NCBI GenBank assembly: GCA_963575745.1
Contig: CAUYUJ010019893.1
Location: 426,089-482,088 of the forward strand
Direction of reading: 5' to 3'
Length of the DNA: 56,000 nucleotides
Source: Prorocentrum cordatum
Taxonomy: Eukaryota; Sar; Dinophyceae; Prorocentrales; Prorocentraceae
Below are positions 28,521 through 39,650 of this stretch, piece after piece; the first letter of the stretch is position 1; each line of letters begins with the position of its first letter. The notes beneath the pieces were generated by a model. It was not told where the DNA came from. It worked only from the letters and a program-made list of their open reading frames with translations, and made no database searches. The position numbers were made by a program, and so were the translations under genes.

Positions 28521-28922
28521 CCCCGGCGCCATCGGAAAGCGACCGGCGCACAAGCTGCCCCAGGGAAGGGGTCAGAACTTCAGGGGTTTGGTAAAGCTCT
28601 AGAGCTTTTCATTGGCTTTGGGGGCTCTCCCTAGTGTTCACCCAAGGACTGCGAGGCCGCTCTGCCTGACGTCTTGGGCCACTCAGGTGTCGTGATACCT
28701 CGCAGCAAGGCCTGGGCATTTTGGGCTGGAGAGGATGAGGTGCGTTGGGGAAGGTGTTGTCAGGACCTCTTCGGGCGGGAGATCAAGGAGAGGGACCATC
28801 GGACCCCCGCGCGCAAGAAACAAATCCCCAATTTGGGGGGGAGCTATCACGATGGATGCATACCGCATGCAGAAGCATTGGGCATTCGGGTAACATGATT
28901 GTTGTTGTTGTTGTTGTTGTTG
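28521..28922. other. Spacer ending in a short (TTG)n tract
   Basis: Unique sequence with no recognised motif; a TTG run at about 28,899-28,922 forms the left border of repeat copy B. Confidence 0.5.
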
Positions 28923-29675
28923 AACATTATTACTTCTAAAGAATAATTATTGTTGGGACCCCTGGTGCACGGCCCCCCCGCCGCGCCTAGGCCGCAGCCA
29001 CATGTTCATCATTTTCGTGAGGAAGTCTCAGGCAAAACGATGTGATCCAGATCCGGTTGTTTTGTTACGGCCCGCTTTCCCTTGCAAAAAATAAGTTAAA
29101 GTTGACATTTCCTGTTCTAGCATAACCAAACTTCAAGAATCCCTTGCAAAAAAAAATAAGGTAAAGTGGACATTCGCGCGCGCAAGACGAAATCCTTTCA
29201 AAACCTTAGTTTTCGTAGCGATTTTAACATAAAAACATCAAAAAATGTTTTTTTAAATGTCAAAATTTCATCCCGCGCGCTCTTGCGGATTCGTAGGAAA
29301 CCCAACACTTTTTAACCATTTCTGTCAAACGGGCTTTTGCGAGCAACTTTTTCGAACTTCTGCAACAACGGTTGCGCACCTGCCAGGGCCATCATCCCTG
29401 TCAAAGAATACCATGCGGGACACATTCGTTTTTTCTTCGCGCGCGCACGCCGTCGTCGTCGGCCGCGGGGCCCTGAATAGTAGCCACGGTCGTCCGCATG
29501 CCACGAAGTGAAGTGTCCGAACGTCATAGGGCGGGAAGCTGGGTGTGGGTGGTGGCGAAGAGTCGTTTGGAAATTCGGTAGAGCTTGAACCGGCCCCCCC
29601 ACAAAGTGGGGGTATTGCCCGCCTCCTATGAAAACCCTGGCACTGGTGAGAACGGAGCGCCCCCACGTGCTAGTA
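28923..29675 (+). repeat. TTG-bounded dispersed repeat, copy B
   Basis: Same order as copy A without the extra internal unit: TTCTAAAGAATAATTATTG start, CGCGCCTAGGCCGCAGCCAC, A/T-rich middle with CGCGCGC islands, GTCGTCGTCGGCCGCGGGGC, then the conserved 3' block ending GTGCTAGTAA. The 3' block has the small hairpin CCCCCACAAAGTGGGGG. Confidence 0.9.
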
Positions 29676-30044
29676 ATTGTTGTTGTTGTTGTTGAATGTT
29701 TGTTTCTGAGGACTTATTATTGTTGACCTCCCCCCGTGAACACAGTACTTTTAAATCGAAGTGTCTTTCCTGGGGCCCTTCCGTTTTTTATCCGGGAAAG
29801 CATCGAGCGTCAAATTGCGCCCCCGGCCCACGACCAACAATAACAACGGCTCCCGCTTGATACTACCTCCGAATCTATTGAGACATCAGGCTCTCGCTCG
29901 GGACGTCATCCTAATTCCCAACCGTCCTGTGGTGTTGGGCCCTCGTTTTGAAGAGACGGTGCCCCGCGTCTCCTCCTCCCGCTGCACCCTCCCTCCTCCT
30001 TCCTTCCCCTCCTTGCCTTTGCTCTCGGTACACCCCTCACACGT
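29676..30044. other. Spacer, TTG border and unique DNA
   Basis: Begins with the TTG run closing copy B, then unique sequence without recognised genes, leading into the 77-bp minisatellite. Confidence 0.5.
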
Positions 30045-30592
30045 TTCGTAGCCCCATAGGGAGCTCCACCGAAGGCCCCAGTGGTTGCTCTCGCATCCAT
30101 AGGGAGTTCCACCGGGGGCCACAGTGGCTGCTCTCGCATGCGGTTCCCCCCCCCACCCAGGGCAGCGTTTCGTGGCCCCGTAGGGAGCTCCACCGAAGGC
30201 CCCAGTGGCTGCTTTCGCATGCGGTTCCCCCACCCAGGGCAGCGCTTCGCGGCCCCATAGGGAGCTCCACCGAAGGCCCCAGTGGCTGCTCTCGCATGCG
30301 GCCCCCCCGCCCAGGGCAGCGCTTCGTGGCCCCATAGGGAGCTCCACCGAAGGCTCCCGTGGCGCAGTTGTCGTGCGGTTCCCCCACCCAGGGCAGCGCT
30401 TCGTGGCCTCATAGGGAGCTCCACCGAAGGCCCCAGTGGCGCAGTTTGCATTCGGTTCCCCAGCCCAGGGCAGCGCTTCGTGGCCCCATAGGGAGTTCCA
30501 CCGAAGGCCCGCCCCACCGGCGCAGTTCGCATGCGACTCCACCACTCAGGCAGCGCTTCGTGGCCCCATAGGGAGCCCCACCGAAAGCGGCA
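30045..30592. repeat. 77-bp minisatellite, eight copies
   Basis: The phrase TAGGGAGCTCCACCGAAGGC recurs at 30,057, 30,100, 30,181, 30,258, 30,335, 30,412, 30,489 and 30,569. Spacings are 43, 81, 77, 77, 77, 77 and 80 bp, so one unit is shortened and the core is strictly 77 bp. Each unit also has CAGGGCAGCGCTTCGTGGCC. Since 77 is not a multiple of three, the overlapping open frames on both strands shift meaning in each unit and are not genes. Confidence 0.95.
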
Positions 30593-30639
30593 CCCACAAC
30601 GAATTACGAACAATTGCTTATGGTTGGGTCCTTCGCCAG

Positions 30640-31024
30640 GATTATTTATTGAGGAATCGCGCTTTCGCATAGGATTTCTGCGCCATTTATTCGGACGCCG
30701 CGCCTTCGACGTTCAAGAATCACGCACTCGTTTTGGATGGCCCCACGATTTATTTGGAAATCGCGCTATCGCTCGAGACTTCCTCGCGATGCATGCAGGA
30801 CGCACGCTTCATCATCCCGCCTGCTCGACCTGGCCGCCTGGGACCGCTTTCCCGACCCGCCCATTCGGGTCTACCCGCCAGATCTGCCCGCTTGGTTTTG
30901 CCACGTGTTTTCTGTCCTCGCCCCCCCTCCTGCTAGTGTCTCTCTCGTGTTCCATCCTCCTCCCCCCTTGCCCCTTCCATCCGTCCTCTCTTAGAGGCTG
31001 CACGAAGTACACGTTGCAGGTAAG
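30640..31024 (-). repeat. Repeat R, inverted copy
   Basis: Reverse complement of segments at 33,290-33,640 and 34,015-34,320. Shared marks on the minus strand are AAATAAATCGT, GATAGCGCGATT, a GAAGCGTGCG phrase, GCGGGTAGACCCG, GGGCGGGTCGGG and a TTCGTGCAGCC-type end. Non-coding. Confidence 0.7.
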
Positions 31025-31207
31025 AAAGATACATCTCCCAAAGAGGGTACGTTAGAAGACGGATATGGCGGGTATCGGGGGATGGGATATTCGTGTTGAC
31101 TGGCCCGCGATCAGATAAGAGCGGTCAGCTTTAAATGGCTTGGTGTTGATGTTGTCATTTGCTTGGTTAACGTGGTGCTGGTGTCGCGGTTGTTGTTGTT
31201 GTTGTTG
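31025..31207. other. Short spacer ending in (TTG)n
   Basis: Unique sequence; the terminal TTG run borders repeat copy C. Confidence 0.5.
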
Positions 31208-31966
31208 AATACTATTACTTCTAAAGAATAATTATTGTTGGGGCCCCTGGTGCACGCCCCCCTCGCCGCGCCTAGGCCGCAGCCACATTTTCATCACTTT
31301 CGTGAGGAAGTCTCAGGCAAAACGTGGGTGTCCGGATCCGGTTGTTTTGTTGTCCCCCGTTTTCCCTTGCAAAAAATAAGCTAAAGTGGACATTTCTTGT
31401 TCTAACATAACCAAACTTCAAGGATCCCTTGCAAAAAAAAGATAAAGTGGACATTCGCGCGCGCAAGACGAAATCCTTCCAAAACCTTAGTGTTCGTAAC
31501 GAGTTTAATATAAAACCTTCAAAAACCAATGGTTTTTCCCAAAAAAGTGTCAAAATTTCATCCCGCGCGCTCTTGCGGATTTGTAGGAAACCCAACACGT
31601 TTTAAACATTTCTGTCAAATGGGCTTTTGCGAGCCACTTTTTCGAACTTCTGCAACAACGGTTGCGCACCTGCCAGGGCCATCATCCCTGTCAAAGAATA
31701 CCATGCGGGACACATTCGTTTTTTCTTCGCGCGCGCACGCCGTCGTCGTCGGCCGCGGGGCCCTGAATAGTAGCCACGGTCGTCCGCATGCCACGAAGTG
31801 AAGTGTCCGAACGTCATAGGGCGGGAAGCTGGGTGTGGGTGGTGGCGAAGAGTCGTTTGGAAATTTGGTAGAGCTTGAACCGGCCCCCCCACAAAGTGGG
31901 GGTATTGCCCGCCTCCTATGAAAACCCTGGCACTGGTGAGAACGGAGTGTCCCCACGTGCTAGTAA
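31208..31966 (+). repeat. TTG-bounded dispersed repeat, copy C
   Basis: Very close to copy B over its length; the 3' block is almost identical. It is separated from copy D only by a TTG/CTG microsatellite (31,967-32,014), so C and D form a tandem pair. Confidence 0.9.
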
Positions 31967-31971
31967 TTGTT

Positions 31972-32002
<31 letters not shown>

Positions 32003-32014
32003 TTGTTGTTGTTG

Positions 32015-32325
32015 AACCTCATTTCTTTTTAAGAATAATTATTGTTGGGACCCCTGGTGCGCGGCCCCCCCGCCGCGCCTAGGCCGCAGCCACGTTTTCA
32101 TCATTTTCGCGAGGAAGCCTCAGGCAAAACGATGTGTACCAGATCCGGTTGTGTTGTTACGATCGGTTTTCCCTTGCAAAAATAAGCTAAAGTGGACATT
32201 TCTTGTTCGAACATATCCAAACTTCAAGAATCCCTTGCAAAAAATAGGTCAAGTGGACATTCGCGCGCGCAAGACGAAATCCTTCCAACACCTTAGTTTT
32301 CGTAGCGATTTTAACATAAAAACAT

Positions 32326-32372
<47 letters not shown>

Positions 32373-32809
32373 AATTGTTTTTCAAAAAAAATGTCAAAAT
32401 TTCATCCCGCGCGCTCTTGCGGATTCGTAGGAAACCCAACACTTTTTAAACATTTCTGTCAAACGGGCTTTTGCGAGCAACTTTTTCGAACTTCTGCAAC
32501 AACGGTTGCGCACCTGCCAGGGCCATCATCCCTGTCAAATAATACCATGCGGGACACATTCGTTTTTTCTTCGCGCGCGCACGCCGTCGTCGTCGGCCGC
32601 GGGGCCCTGAATAGTAGCCACGGTCGTCCGCATGCCACGAAGTGAAGTGTCCGAACGTCATAGGGCGGGAAGCTGGGTGTGGGTGGTGGCGAAGAGTCGT
32701 TTGGAAATTTGGTAGAGCTTGAACCGGCCCCCCCACAAAGTGGGGGCATTGCCCGCCTCCTATGAAAACCCTGGCACTGGTGAGAACGGAGTGTCCCCAC
32801 GTGCTAGTA

Positions 32810-32810
<1 letters not shown>
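32015..32810 (+). repeat. TTG-bounded dispersed repeat, copy D, with a 45-base A tract
   Basis: Same structure as B and C, with AACCTCATTTC replacing the usual AACATTATTACTTC start. An uninterrupted A run of about 45 bases at 32,327-32,371 expands the short A-rich spot found in the others. The 3' block ends GTGCTAGTAA and a TTG run follows. Confidence 0.9.
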
Positions 32811-32842
<32 letters not shown>

Positions 32843-33110
32843 GAGTTTTTAGTCTGCGAACTCACAAGTATTGTTTATCCCCCCCGCGGACCATTGTTTG
32901 TTTTCAATGTCGGTGCACCTCCCGTGTTTCGCAACCTTTTTTATCAGGGCCGGGTTGTCGTCACCAAGCTGCGTCCATGGCCCCTAGTTTACAACAGCAC
33001 CAACAGCGTCAGTCATTTCGATACTGCTGGCTCTTACCTGCTCGCGTGCCGTTCCACACGTATACCCTAAACCCGCGGTGCCCGCCCTTTTTCGTTTCCA
33101 ATGGTACCCC
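32811..33110. other. TTG border and unique spacer
   Basis: TTG run to about 32,842, then unique DNA with no recognised gene. Confidence 0.5.
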
Positions 33111-34538
33111 CTTAGAGATGTGCTGATCTTATCTGCAGCGTGTGTTTCGTGGAGCCCTTAAGGCAGGGGAAGAGAGAACGGATTGAAGGATGGACAAAGG
33201 GCAGGCGGGTTGCTGAAGCGTGATCGCGAGGAAGTCTCGAGCGATAGCTCGAGTTTCCAATATGGTTCGATCGTGCCCTTTCGGCGGTATATTTCTTTCC
33301 TATATGCAACGCGTATGTCGTGCAGTTTCAAGGACAGAGGAAGGGCGGACGGATGTAAGGAAGCGACAAGGGGAAGGGAGGAGGATTGAACACGAGAGAT
33401 AGTAGCAGGAGGGGACTCGGAGCAGAAAGCACGCGGCAGAACCAAGCGGGCAGATCGGGCGGGTAGACCCGAGTGGGCGGGTCGGGAGGCGGGCCCAGGC
33501 GGCCAGCTCGAGCAGGCGGGTTGCTGAAGCGTGCGTTCAGCATGAATCGCGAGCAGGTGTCGGGCCGGGCGATAGCGCGATTACCGAGTAAATCGTGAGG
33601 AACTCTGCCGCGAAAGCTGTAGTCCTGACTGTCGAGGGCGCGGCGCCATGCGACAGTGCGATTCTTATATACATTGTGAGGGCGTCTCGCGCGAGAGCGC
33701 GATTGGGAACAACTTGCGAAAAAGTCTCATGCGGGAGCCGTTGTTGTTATAATAGGCCGGGGGCCAGGGGCATATCTTCGTGACCTTTCGTTTTCGTTTG
33801 TCAAAAAAACCCCGCGTCCCAGGATACGCGTTCCAGTTGAAGTATACAACGGTTACTAGAGAGGGCGACCCTTAATCGCTATCGTTCAGGAATGAAAATT
33901 GAACCATCGGTTAATCACTGTTCGCTCTTATCTGCTCGCGGGCCCCTCAGCACGCACCTCCGTATCCCAAACCTCCCATGCCCGATCGTACCCTCTTGGG
34001 GTGTAACTACTTCTTTTCTGCAGCGCGTATTTCGTGCAGCCCCTGGAGCACGGGGAGAGGGGGCGGTTGGAAGAAAGGGGCAAGGTGGAGGGATGAAGAT
34101 GGAACACGAGAGAGAGTAAAAGGGGGAGGGGATACGAGCAGAAAATATGTGGCAGAACCAGACGGGCAGATCGCGCGGGTAGACCCGCACGGGCGGGTCG
34201 GGAAAGGGGGCCCAGGCGGCCAGGTCAAGCACGCGGGTGATGAAGCGTGCGTCGTGCGTGAATCCAAAGGAATTCTCGAATGATACGCGGTTCCCAAATA
34301 AATCGTCAGGAGAACCACGGCGAGAGCGTGATTCTTGGGCGTCGAGGGCGCGGCGTTTCAACAAGAGGCAAGGGAGGCCCACGCGAGAGCGCCATTCTTG
34401 CACACATTGTGAGGACGTCCCACGCGAGTGTGCGTTTTGGGAATAACTTGGGGTAAAGTATAAGGCGGGAGCCGCTGTTGTTGTATACCGGGGTCCCGAG
34501 GCATAGTTTGGTGACCCTTCGCGTTCTCTTTTCAGAGG
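33111..34538 (+). repeat. Repeat R, two or more direct copies
   Basis: Related blocks at about 33,111-33,800 and 33,950-34,530. Parallel marks are a TCGTGCAG or TCGTGGAG start, ACACGAGAGA, GGCAGAACCA.GCGGGCAGATCG, GCGGGTAGACCCG, GGCGGCCAG, GAAGCGTGCG, TAAATCGT.AGGA, GTCGAGGGCGCGGCG and GGGAGCCG.TGTTGTTAT. A shorter extra start lies near 33,200-33,260. The second block ends in CTCTTTTCAG, right before the relict SL. Confidence 0.7.
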
Positions 34539-34559
34539 CCGTAGCCCCTTTGGCTCAAG
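34539..34559 (+). other. Relict dinoflagellate spliced leader
   Basis: CCGTAGCCCCTTTGGCTCAAG-type sequence that matches DinoSL except for CC in place of AT in the middle. It lies directly after a pyrimidine tract ending in CAG (34,524-34,534), the arrangement expected of a trans-splice acceptor placed upstream of an older, reinserted leader. It suggests that the coding region downstream also passed through an mRNA stage. Confidence 0.75.
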
Positions 34560-34968
34560 CCGTCTGGTGGGCCTGCCCTCTCTGGGGCAGTCCCCCGCCG
34601 CTCAAGGGGGCGCCCAGACGCTGCGCCGGGGGCCCGCGGCCCTGGGCCCCCTCCGGCCCGGGGCGCGCCAGCCATCGCGAACGCCTTCCCGCCGCGCAGA
34701 CGGGCTCAGCGGCCCGAGGCTCAGATCGGATCAGGACCGCTGCCTCATGGATGGTCGGCCTGATAGCTAGCGATCGATCGGCGACAATCCTGTCATCCCT
34801 GCGGGGGAAAGAGCCGCATCATCCGATGTCGGCCTCGGGGCCACTGGGCCAAATGACTTTGGACAGACTCGCCCTGGATCTCAGGGCACCATCCCGCCGG
34901 GGTAACCGTCGCTCTATGTTCCCTGGAATGGGAGCGTTTCGGCCGATGCTTCGGGCACGCGAGGACAA
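34560..34968 (+). other. 5' leader region of the large unknown gene
   Basis: About 400 bp between the relict SL and the first long frame. It starts with a GC-rich hairpin-prone stretch (CGTCTGG at 34,560 pairs with CCAGACG at about 34,614). A second frame is also open here, and a TAA at 34,903-34,905 closes the frame of the next entry, so the ATG at 34,969 is its first usable start. Confidence 0.5.
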
Positions 34969-37420
34969 ATGGTCCCCAGCCAATCGGAGAGAGGGGCTGA
35001 TCCCCTCGGCACTGTGATACACACCGAACGTGCGACCTTCCGTCGCTACCCTGGACTTGAGATCGACGGACGCGCAGCGGTAGACGGGGTTGATACGTTC
35101 AGCCCTCCGTTTCATACTGACAGGGCGACCTTCCGTCGCCATCCTGGAGGTAATAATGTCAGACGTGAGGCCCTCCCGCCCAGCTACCCTTCCCTTGCCC
35201 CCGCTCTTCCTCTGCCCACGGCTGGACGCTCAATCTCCTTTTCTCCAGGCAGCGCTGGGCACAGCGGGACCGCCCATGGCGATGCTAGGCTCACGGGGGC
35301 CGACGGGCCCACTCCTGAAGCAGTTTATTATCCCACGAACCCCCCTCCTCTCGGACAGTCTCGCGACGAGCTGGGAGTTGCCCTCGGCCCCCGGCGCGGA
35401 GACCTCGATTGCGTGGATGGGGACTGCATGGACCCGACACCCCCAGCAAGCGCCCATGAAGGCGAAGTGGGGGGAGACGGGCAGTCACGTCGCCTCGGCC
35501 CCGTCGCGCATCCTAGGGGCTCTTGCCCTCACTCCGCCGTGCCCCCCTCTCTGGATGCGGCCGCCCCGAGTGAGGCTGCCCCCCACAACGGTTCGAGCAT
35601 GGAAGACAGGTCCTCAGGTTGCGGCGCGCACCTCGACCCTGACACCACTCCAGGCCGCCTTCAGGAGCCTGACAGCGGCAGGCGTGGCATTGAAGGAGGG
35701 GGTTGTGCGGCCATCCCCAGAAACCACACAGAACGTGCGACCTTCCGTCGCTACCCTGGAACGGACCGCGACGGGCAGAGGAACGCCCGCGATGTTCAGC
35801 CCAGGGAACGGTGTGTAGGGGTAGAATGCACCAGGGAGCTGACCCCCGCGGGGGATGGTCGTGGCAACGTTGACAGAGGACAACCCGACGCTACGACCTT
35901 CCGTCGCTCCCCTGGACGCGATGACCTTGGGCACGAAGCCCTCCTGTCTAGCCCAGCCGCCTCTCTCACCCTCGCCGCTCCCATGCCCACTGCAGGACGT
36001 CCAACTTCCCTCGCTCCAGGCGCTGTCGGGCAGAGTGAAACGACCCCAGGCGTTGCCAGGGCCACGGGGGGAGAGGGCCCCGCTTCGGCACAAAACTCTC
36101 CCGCGGATCCTGTCGCGCTTAGGACAATCGACGAGGAACAGACGAACATCCGCCGCGGTCTTCCCAGGGGGCAGGTTGATTCTGATGTTGCGCTCAGGGA
36201 GCTGATATCCTCAGGGGGCGCTCGCGAGGGCATAGGCAGCAGGTGCGGGCAAGCCGCTGCCTGCAGCCCCTGCGCGCCCCGTCAAGACTCACGCCAACCC
36301 ACTGCCGACCCCCCCCCCCCCCGGGGCGCGCCCGCGCCGGGCGAGGCCGTCCCCGCTGGCGAGCTAAGCGGTGGAGCCGCGCCTTCCGCCCGCGAAGGGC
36401 ATCCCGCCGCCGACGCAGCATTTGACCGCCCCCGTGCACCTGAGAGCGGCAGGCATAATGCTGGAGAAGGGGGGGATGCCGACATCCCTGATTTACACCC
36501 AAACCGTGCGACCTTCCGTCGCCACCCTGGAGCGGATGGCGGAAGGCTGGATGACGCCCAAGGCGTTCGACCCAGGGAACAGACGGACGGGGGAGCTAGG
36601 ACCAGGGACCCTACCCCCACGGGGGTTGGACGGGGGTACGGTGGTTATGTGCACCCCAGCGCTGCCGCCTCCAGTCGACCCACTGGAGACGAGAGCGCTA
36701 GGCACCACACTCAAGGAGGGGATGAGGCTCTCCCCCCCGCGATACACACAGAACGCGCGACCTTCGGTCGCTACCCTGGACCGGACGACGGCACGCAGAG
36801 AGAGGCGCACGGCGTTCAACCCAGGGATCGTTGGCAGTGGGAAGACATGACCTGTGACCCTGCCCCCACAGAGGCGGGACGGGACAGCGTCTTCAGTATA
36901 CGCGCTGATGCCGCGGCCTCCCGGTGCCTCCCAGGAGCAGGCCACGGGCCTTGCCTCGCGCCCGAGGGAGGGGTGCGAGAGTCGGGGGTCCCCGGCTCCA
37001 GTGATCGCAGGGAGGCGCCCTCCTACACAGGGATGATCGATCGCCTCTGTCTTGCCATGGGTTTGGCCGTTGGAAGGCCTGACGGGCCTCCTCGTTCGCC
37101 CAGCACCCCCAGGGTTGCTTCCGATCCCGCGGTCGGGGCCGCTCCTCATGTCGATCCGATCGATCGGGCAAGGTCTCCGATCCCGGCGGATGGATCTCCT
37201 CGTGCCTTTCTCCCCTCGTCCACCAGCTCTTCCCCCGATTTCTCCCCTCCCGACCTGCCCCCTGGGCTCGAGTTTCTTAACGCTGCGCTCGGTGGATGCC
37301 GTCGTGGACCTGACTACTCGTCACAGGGCAGAGAGCGGGGGCCTCTCCTTTGGACGAACAGCGGCGCGCCCCTCGAGGTCAGCCACACGGCACACAGGGG
37401 CCCCGTCCTCACGGATCCCC
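34969..37420 (+). CDS. Large unknown protein, part 1: repeat-rich disordered region
   Basis: About 815 residues from ATG 34,969, rich in Pro, Gly, Ala, Arg and Asp, with no stop. The striking feature is a repeated motif of the type HTERATFRRYPG: clear copies encoded near 35,026, 35,113, 35,730, 35,895, 36,500 and 36,755, with two or three worn ones. They belong to a larger repeat in which PTAGR, ESGR or DSGR and GVQPRE or GVRPRE also recur, and about 770 bp (35,110-35,730 against 35,890-36,500) is a duplicated block. No known domain is recognised. Around the C-run at 37,417-37,424 the sense of the sequence moves to the next frame. Confidence 0.6.
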
Positions 37421-38579
37421 CCCCTCCTACCCATCTCCAGATCTCGCCCTGGAAGATGATCTGCGAATGGAGAACCCGCCCACCCCCTCAGACCTCGACG
37501 ACCCCAGCCAAGCGCTGAGGAGCAGGGGGCAAAGCGCTGCGGACCTCCACGCACGGTGGCTGGACGCCACTGGGCACACGAATGCTGACTGGGCGGCCAG
37601 CCGGGAGGCGGACGGACCCATCTGTGGCCCGCGCGTTGCAGACGCCAGGATCTCTGGCAGGGGGGGCACCATGAGGGCCTCACGCCAGCACCTTGTGCAC
37701 ACTGAGGGGCCATGGCGCGAGGTCCCCAACCGCGGAGCGCCGAGAACATATCGGGAGACCAGCAACCTGGAGCTCTTCATACACCACGCGTGGAGGAGGC
37801 ACCGCCCAGGCCACCCAGGCATACGAGCTGACAGCCCCATGCGCACGGCTCCCGTAGAACCAGCCCTCCCTGGACGTTACTCCGAGGTCGCCATTTCAGC
37901 CCCAATTCTCGCTATCCTGGACCACACCTGGCTGGTATGGTCCACCACTGGAGGAGACTATGAAGGGCGTCTGGGAGGCGTTCAGCCGGACCCAGTCCAG
38001 GTCCTCGCCTTCCGCTTTGCGAGCATTACTCATGATCCCAGTATAAGGAGTGAAAGAATGGACGCAGCCAACCCCTCAGTGACTGAGAGGCAACTAGCAC
38101 GGCTCGAGTACGTTGCCATGGCCGCAGCTGCACACGACTGCGACATAGGAATGGAGCTCCCGAGCGGATATGACACAGATAGGATGCTCATGCCCACCAG
38201 ATCCCCTGAGGAATCTGCCCCCCTGCACATCGGTGGCCCCAACCGAGCAGACGGGGCGCAGGACCCCATGGATGACGAGGTCATGGGTTGCGCCCATCGA
38301 GTCCTGCTTCACGAGCGCAGGCAAAACATAGTCCACTTTCCGGACCACGGGGACGTCAGGCAGTGGGCCATCACGAGAGGGAACCTCGAGCGTATGGGAA
38401 GTGACGTGCACTCGAGACGACAAGCAGGTAGAGGCCCAGTCCCATGGGTAGAGGCCGCCCTCTCGGGGATACCCGCCAGCTCCGCGGGCATCCCTGGAGT
38501 CCCCATCCAAGGAAGCGACAGTAGCGACGACGCTTGGCCATGGTCCACCACAGCTCACAGACTGCGGCTGCGGGACTTT
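37421..38579 (+). CDS. Large unknown protein, part 2
   Basis: After the C8 run the best frame changes by one base and reads SPDLALEDDLRMENPPTPSD and then a more ordered, mixed helical region with phrases LELFIHHAWRRHRPGHP, HTWLVWSTTGGDYEGRL and RQLARLEYVAMAAAAHDC. The frame is open from 37,350 and would stop at 38,601-38,603. However, just before that the T6 run at 38,577-38,582 leads into a third frame that holds a zinc ribbon. Composition is unlike the repeat region before it. No family is recognised. Confidence 0.55.
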
Positions 38580-39650
38580 TTTCTGCCCAGGAGAGAGATG
38601 TAATTTCTGTGGCACCTGGGTGCTCCGAGATCCCACAGGACAAACCTGTATCACTTGCCACAGACTGGCCAGCCCCTGGAGTTACAACCCAGAGCAGCCG
38701 CGAGCAGACGCCTCACCTCAGAGTCTCCCAGGAGCAGACCTTGGCCAGCCACCCAACAGGCACGCCCTCGACCTCCTGGGCGGGACTCTGTTGATTCAGC
38801 TCGTCAAAACGGGCATGCGATACGCCCCAATCGCCGATCACCTGTACTCCCCCACGCCGCCTGGCCCCTCCGACTTCACCCCAACGTGGCTTGTGGGTGA
38901 ACTCCTGGGAGCCTGGAGGCATATGGTGGCCCACGCTGCAGGCCTACCTGAAATCTGGTCATACGAAGACTCAGGAGGCCTCGAAGAGGTCGGAAGCGAT
39001 TGGCAACTCCGCACAGCGTCGATCTCGCTGGCTTTACTTTGCTCAGCGCCAGGCTCCTGGGCCTTAAACGTCTGCCAGGACATTCGGCACATCATCAGGA
39101 CCCACCCCCATGGTCGGCTCGTTGGGTGGTTCCCTCCCTCTCTCTACCACGGCGGCACAGACACTCACCCACAAACATGCCGGAGGCCCCCACTACCCAG
39201 CAGAACAACTACATCCGTTCCCATTGGACCGAACACTCGGGTGCACCTGGACGACCTCTGCTGGCTAAGATACACCATCGGCGGGGACCACCTTGACCGC
39301 GCTATAAGCGACACACGTGATCACACCGATCTCAGCAGACGCTGGTGGCACAATAGAGACAGCCCCCACTCTGAAACAGCAGAAGTAATGAGAAGGGCGC
39401 CGCAAGCAGCCGCACGCACTGACTGGCGCCCAATACTTCCCCAAATGGGGCAGGGTACCCCCCTGGGAAACCTCGTCACGGACGCCGTCATCAGACGACT
39501 GGACGCAGACAGCAGGGGGCAGGACCAAGAGCGTTCTGGGCGTCCTAGCGAAGGGCGCGCCCCCATGGACGTGGACAACCCCCGCAACGGCAGGGACAGC
39601 CACGCGGGCTTAGAAGGGGTAGTTGCCAGGCCTCCCCAAAGACCCCCCCC
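38580..39650 (+). CDS. Large unknown protein, part 3: zinc ribbon and following region
   Basis: Across the T6 run, the frame reads FCPGERCNFCGTWVL and then TGQTCITCH: two C-x2-C pairs 13 residues apart, a zinc ribbon that is visible only in this frame and strongly supports the frame change. Further on are TWLVGELLGAWRHMVAHAAG, WALNVCQDIRHIIRTHPHG and HLDDLCWLRYTIGGDHLDR; the last resembles TWLVWSTTGGDYEGRL in part 2 and may be an internal repeat. The protein then becomes Pro/Gly-rich with PMDVDNPRNG. The C9 run at 39,643-39,651 ends the useful frame; staying in it gives a stop at 39,856-39,858. Confidence 0.55.

Noticed and set aside
29312-29602. Conserved minus-strand frame in repeat copies A-D (begins MGGPVQALPNFQ in copy B)
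   Set aside because: A second minus-strand frame over the same bases is equally open and conserved, and the whole 200-bp block is nearly identical, so conservation does not point to a protein.
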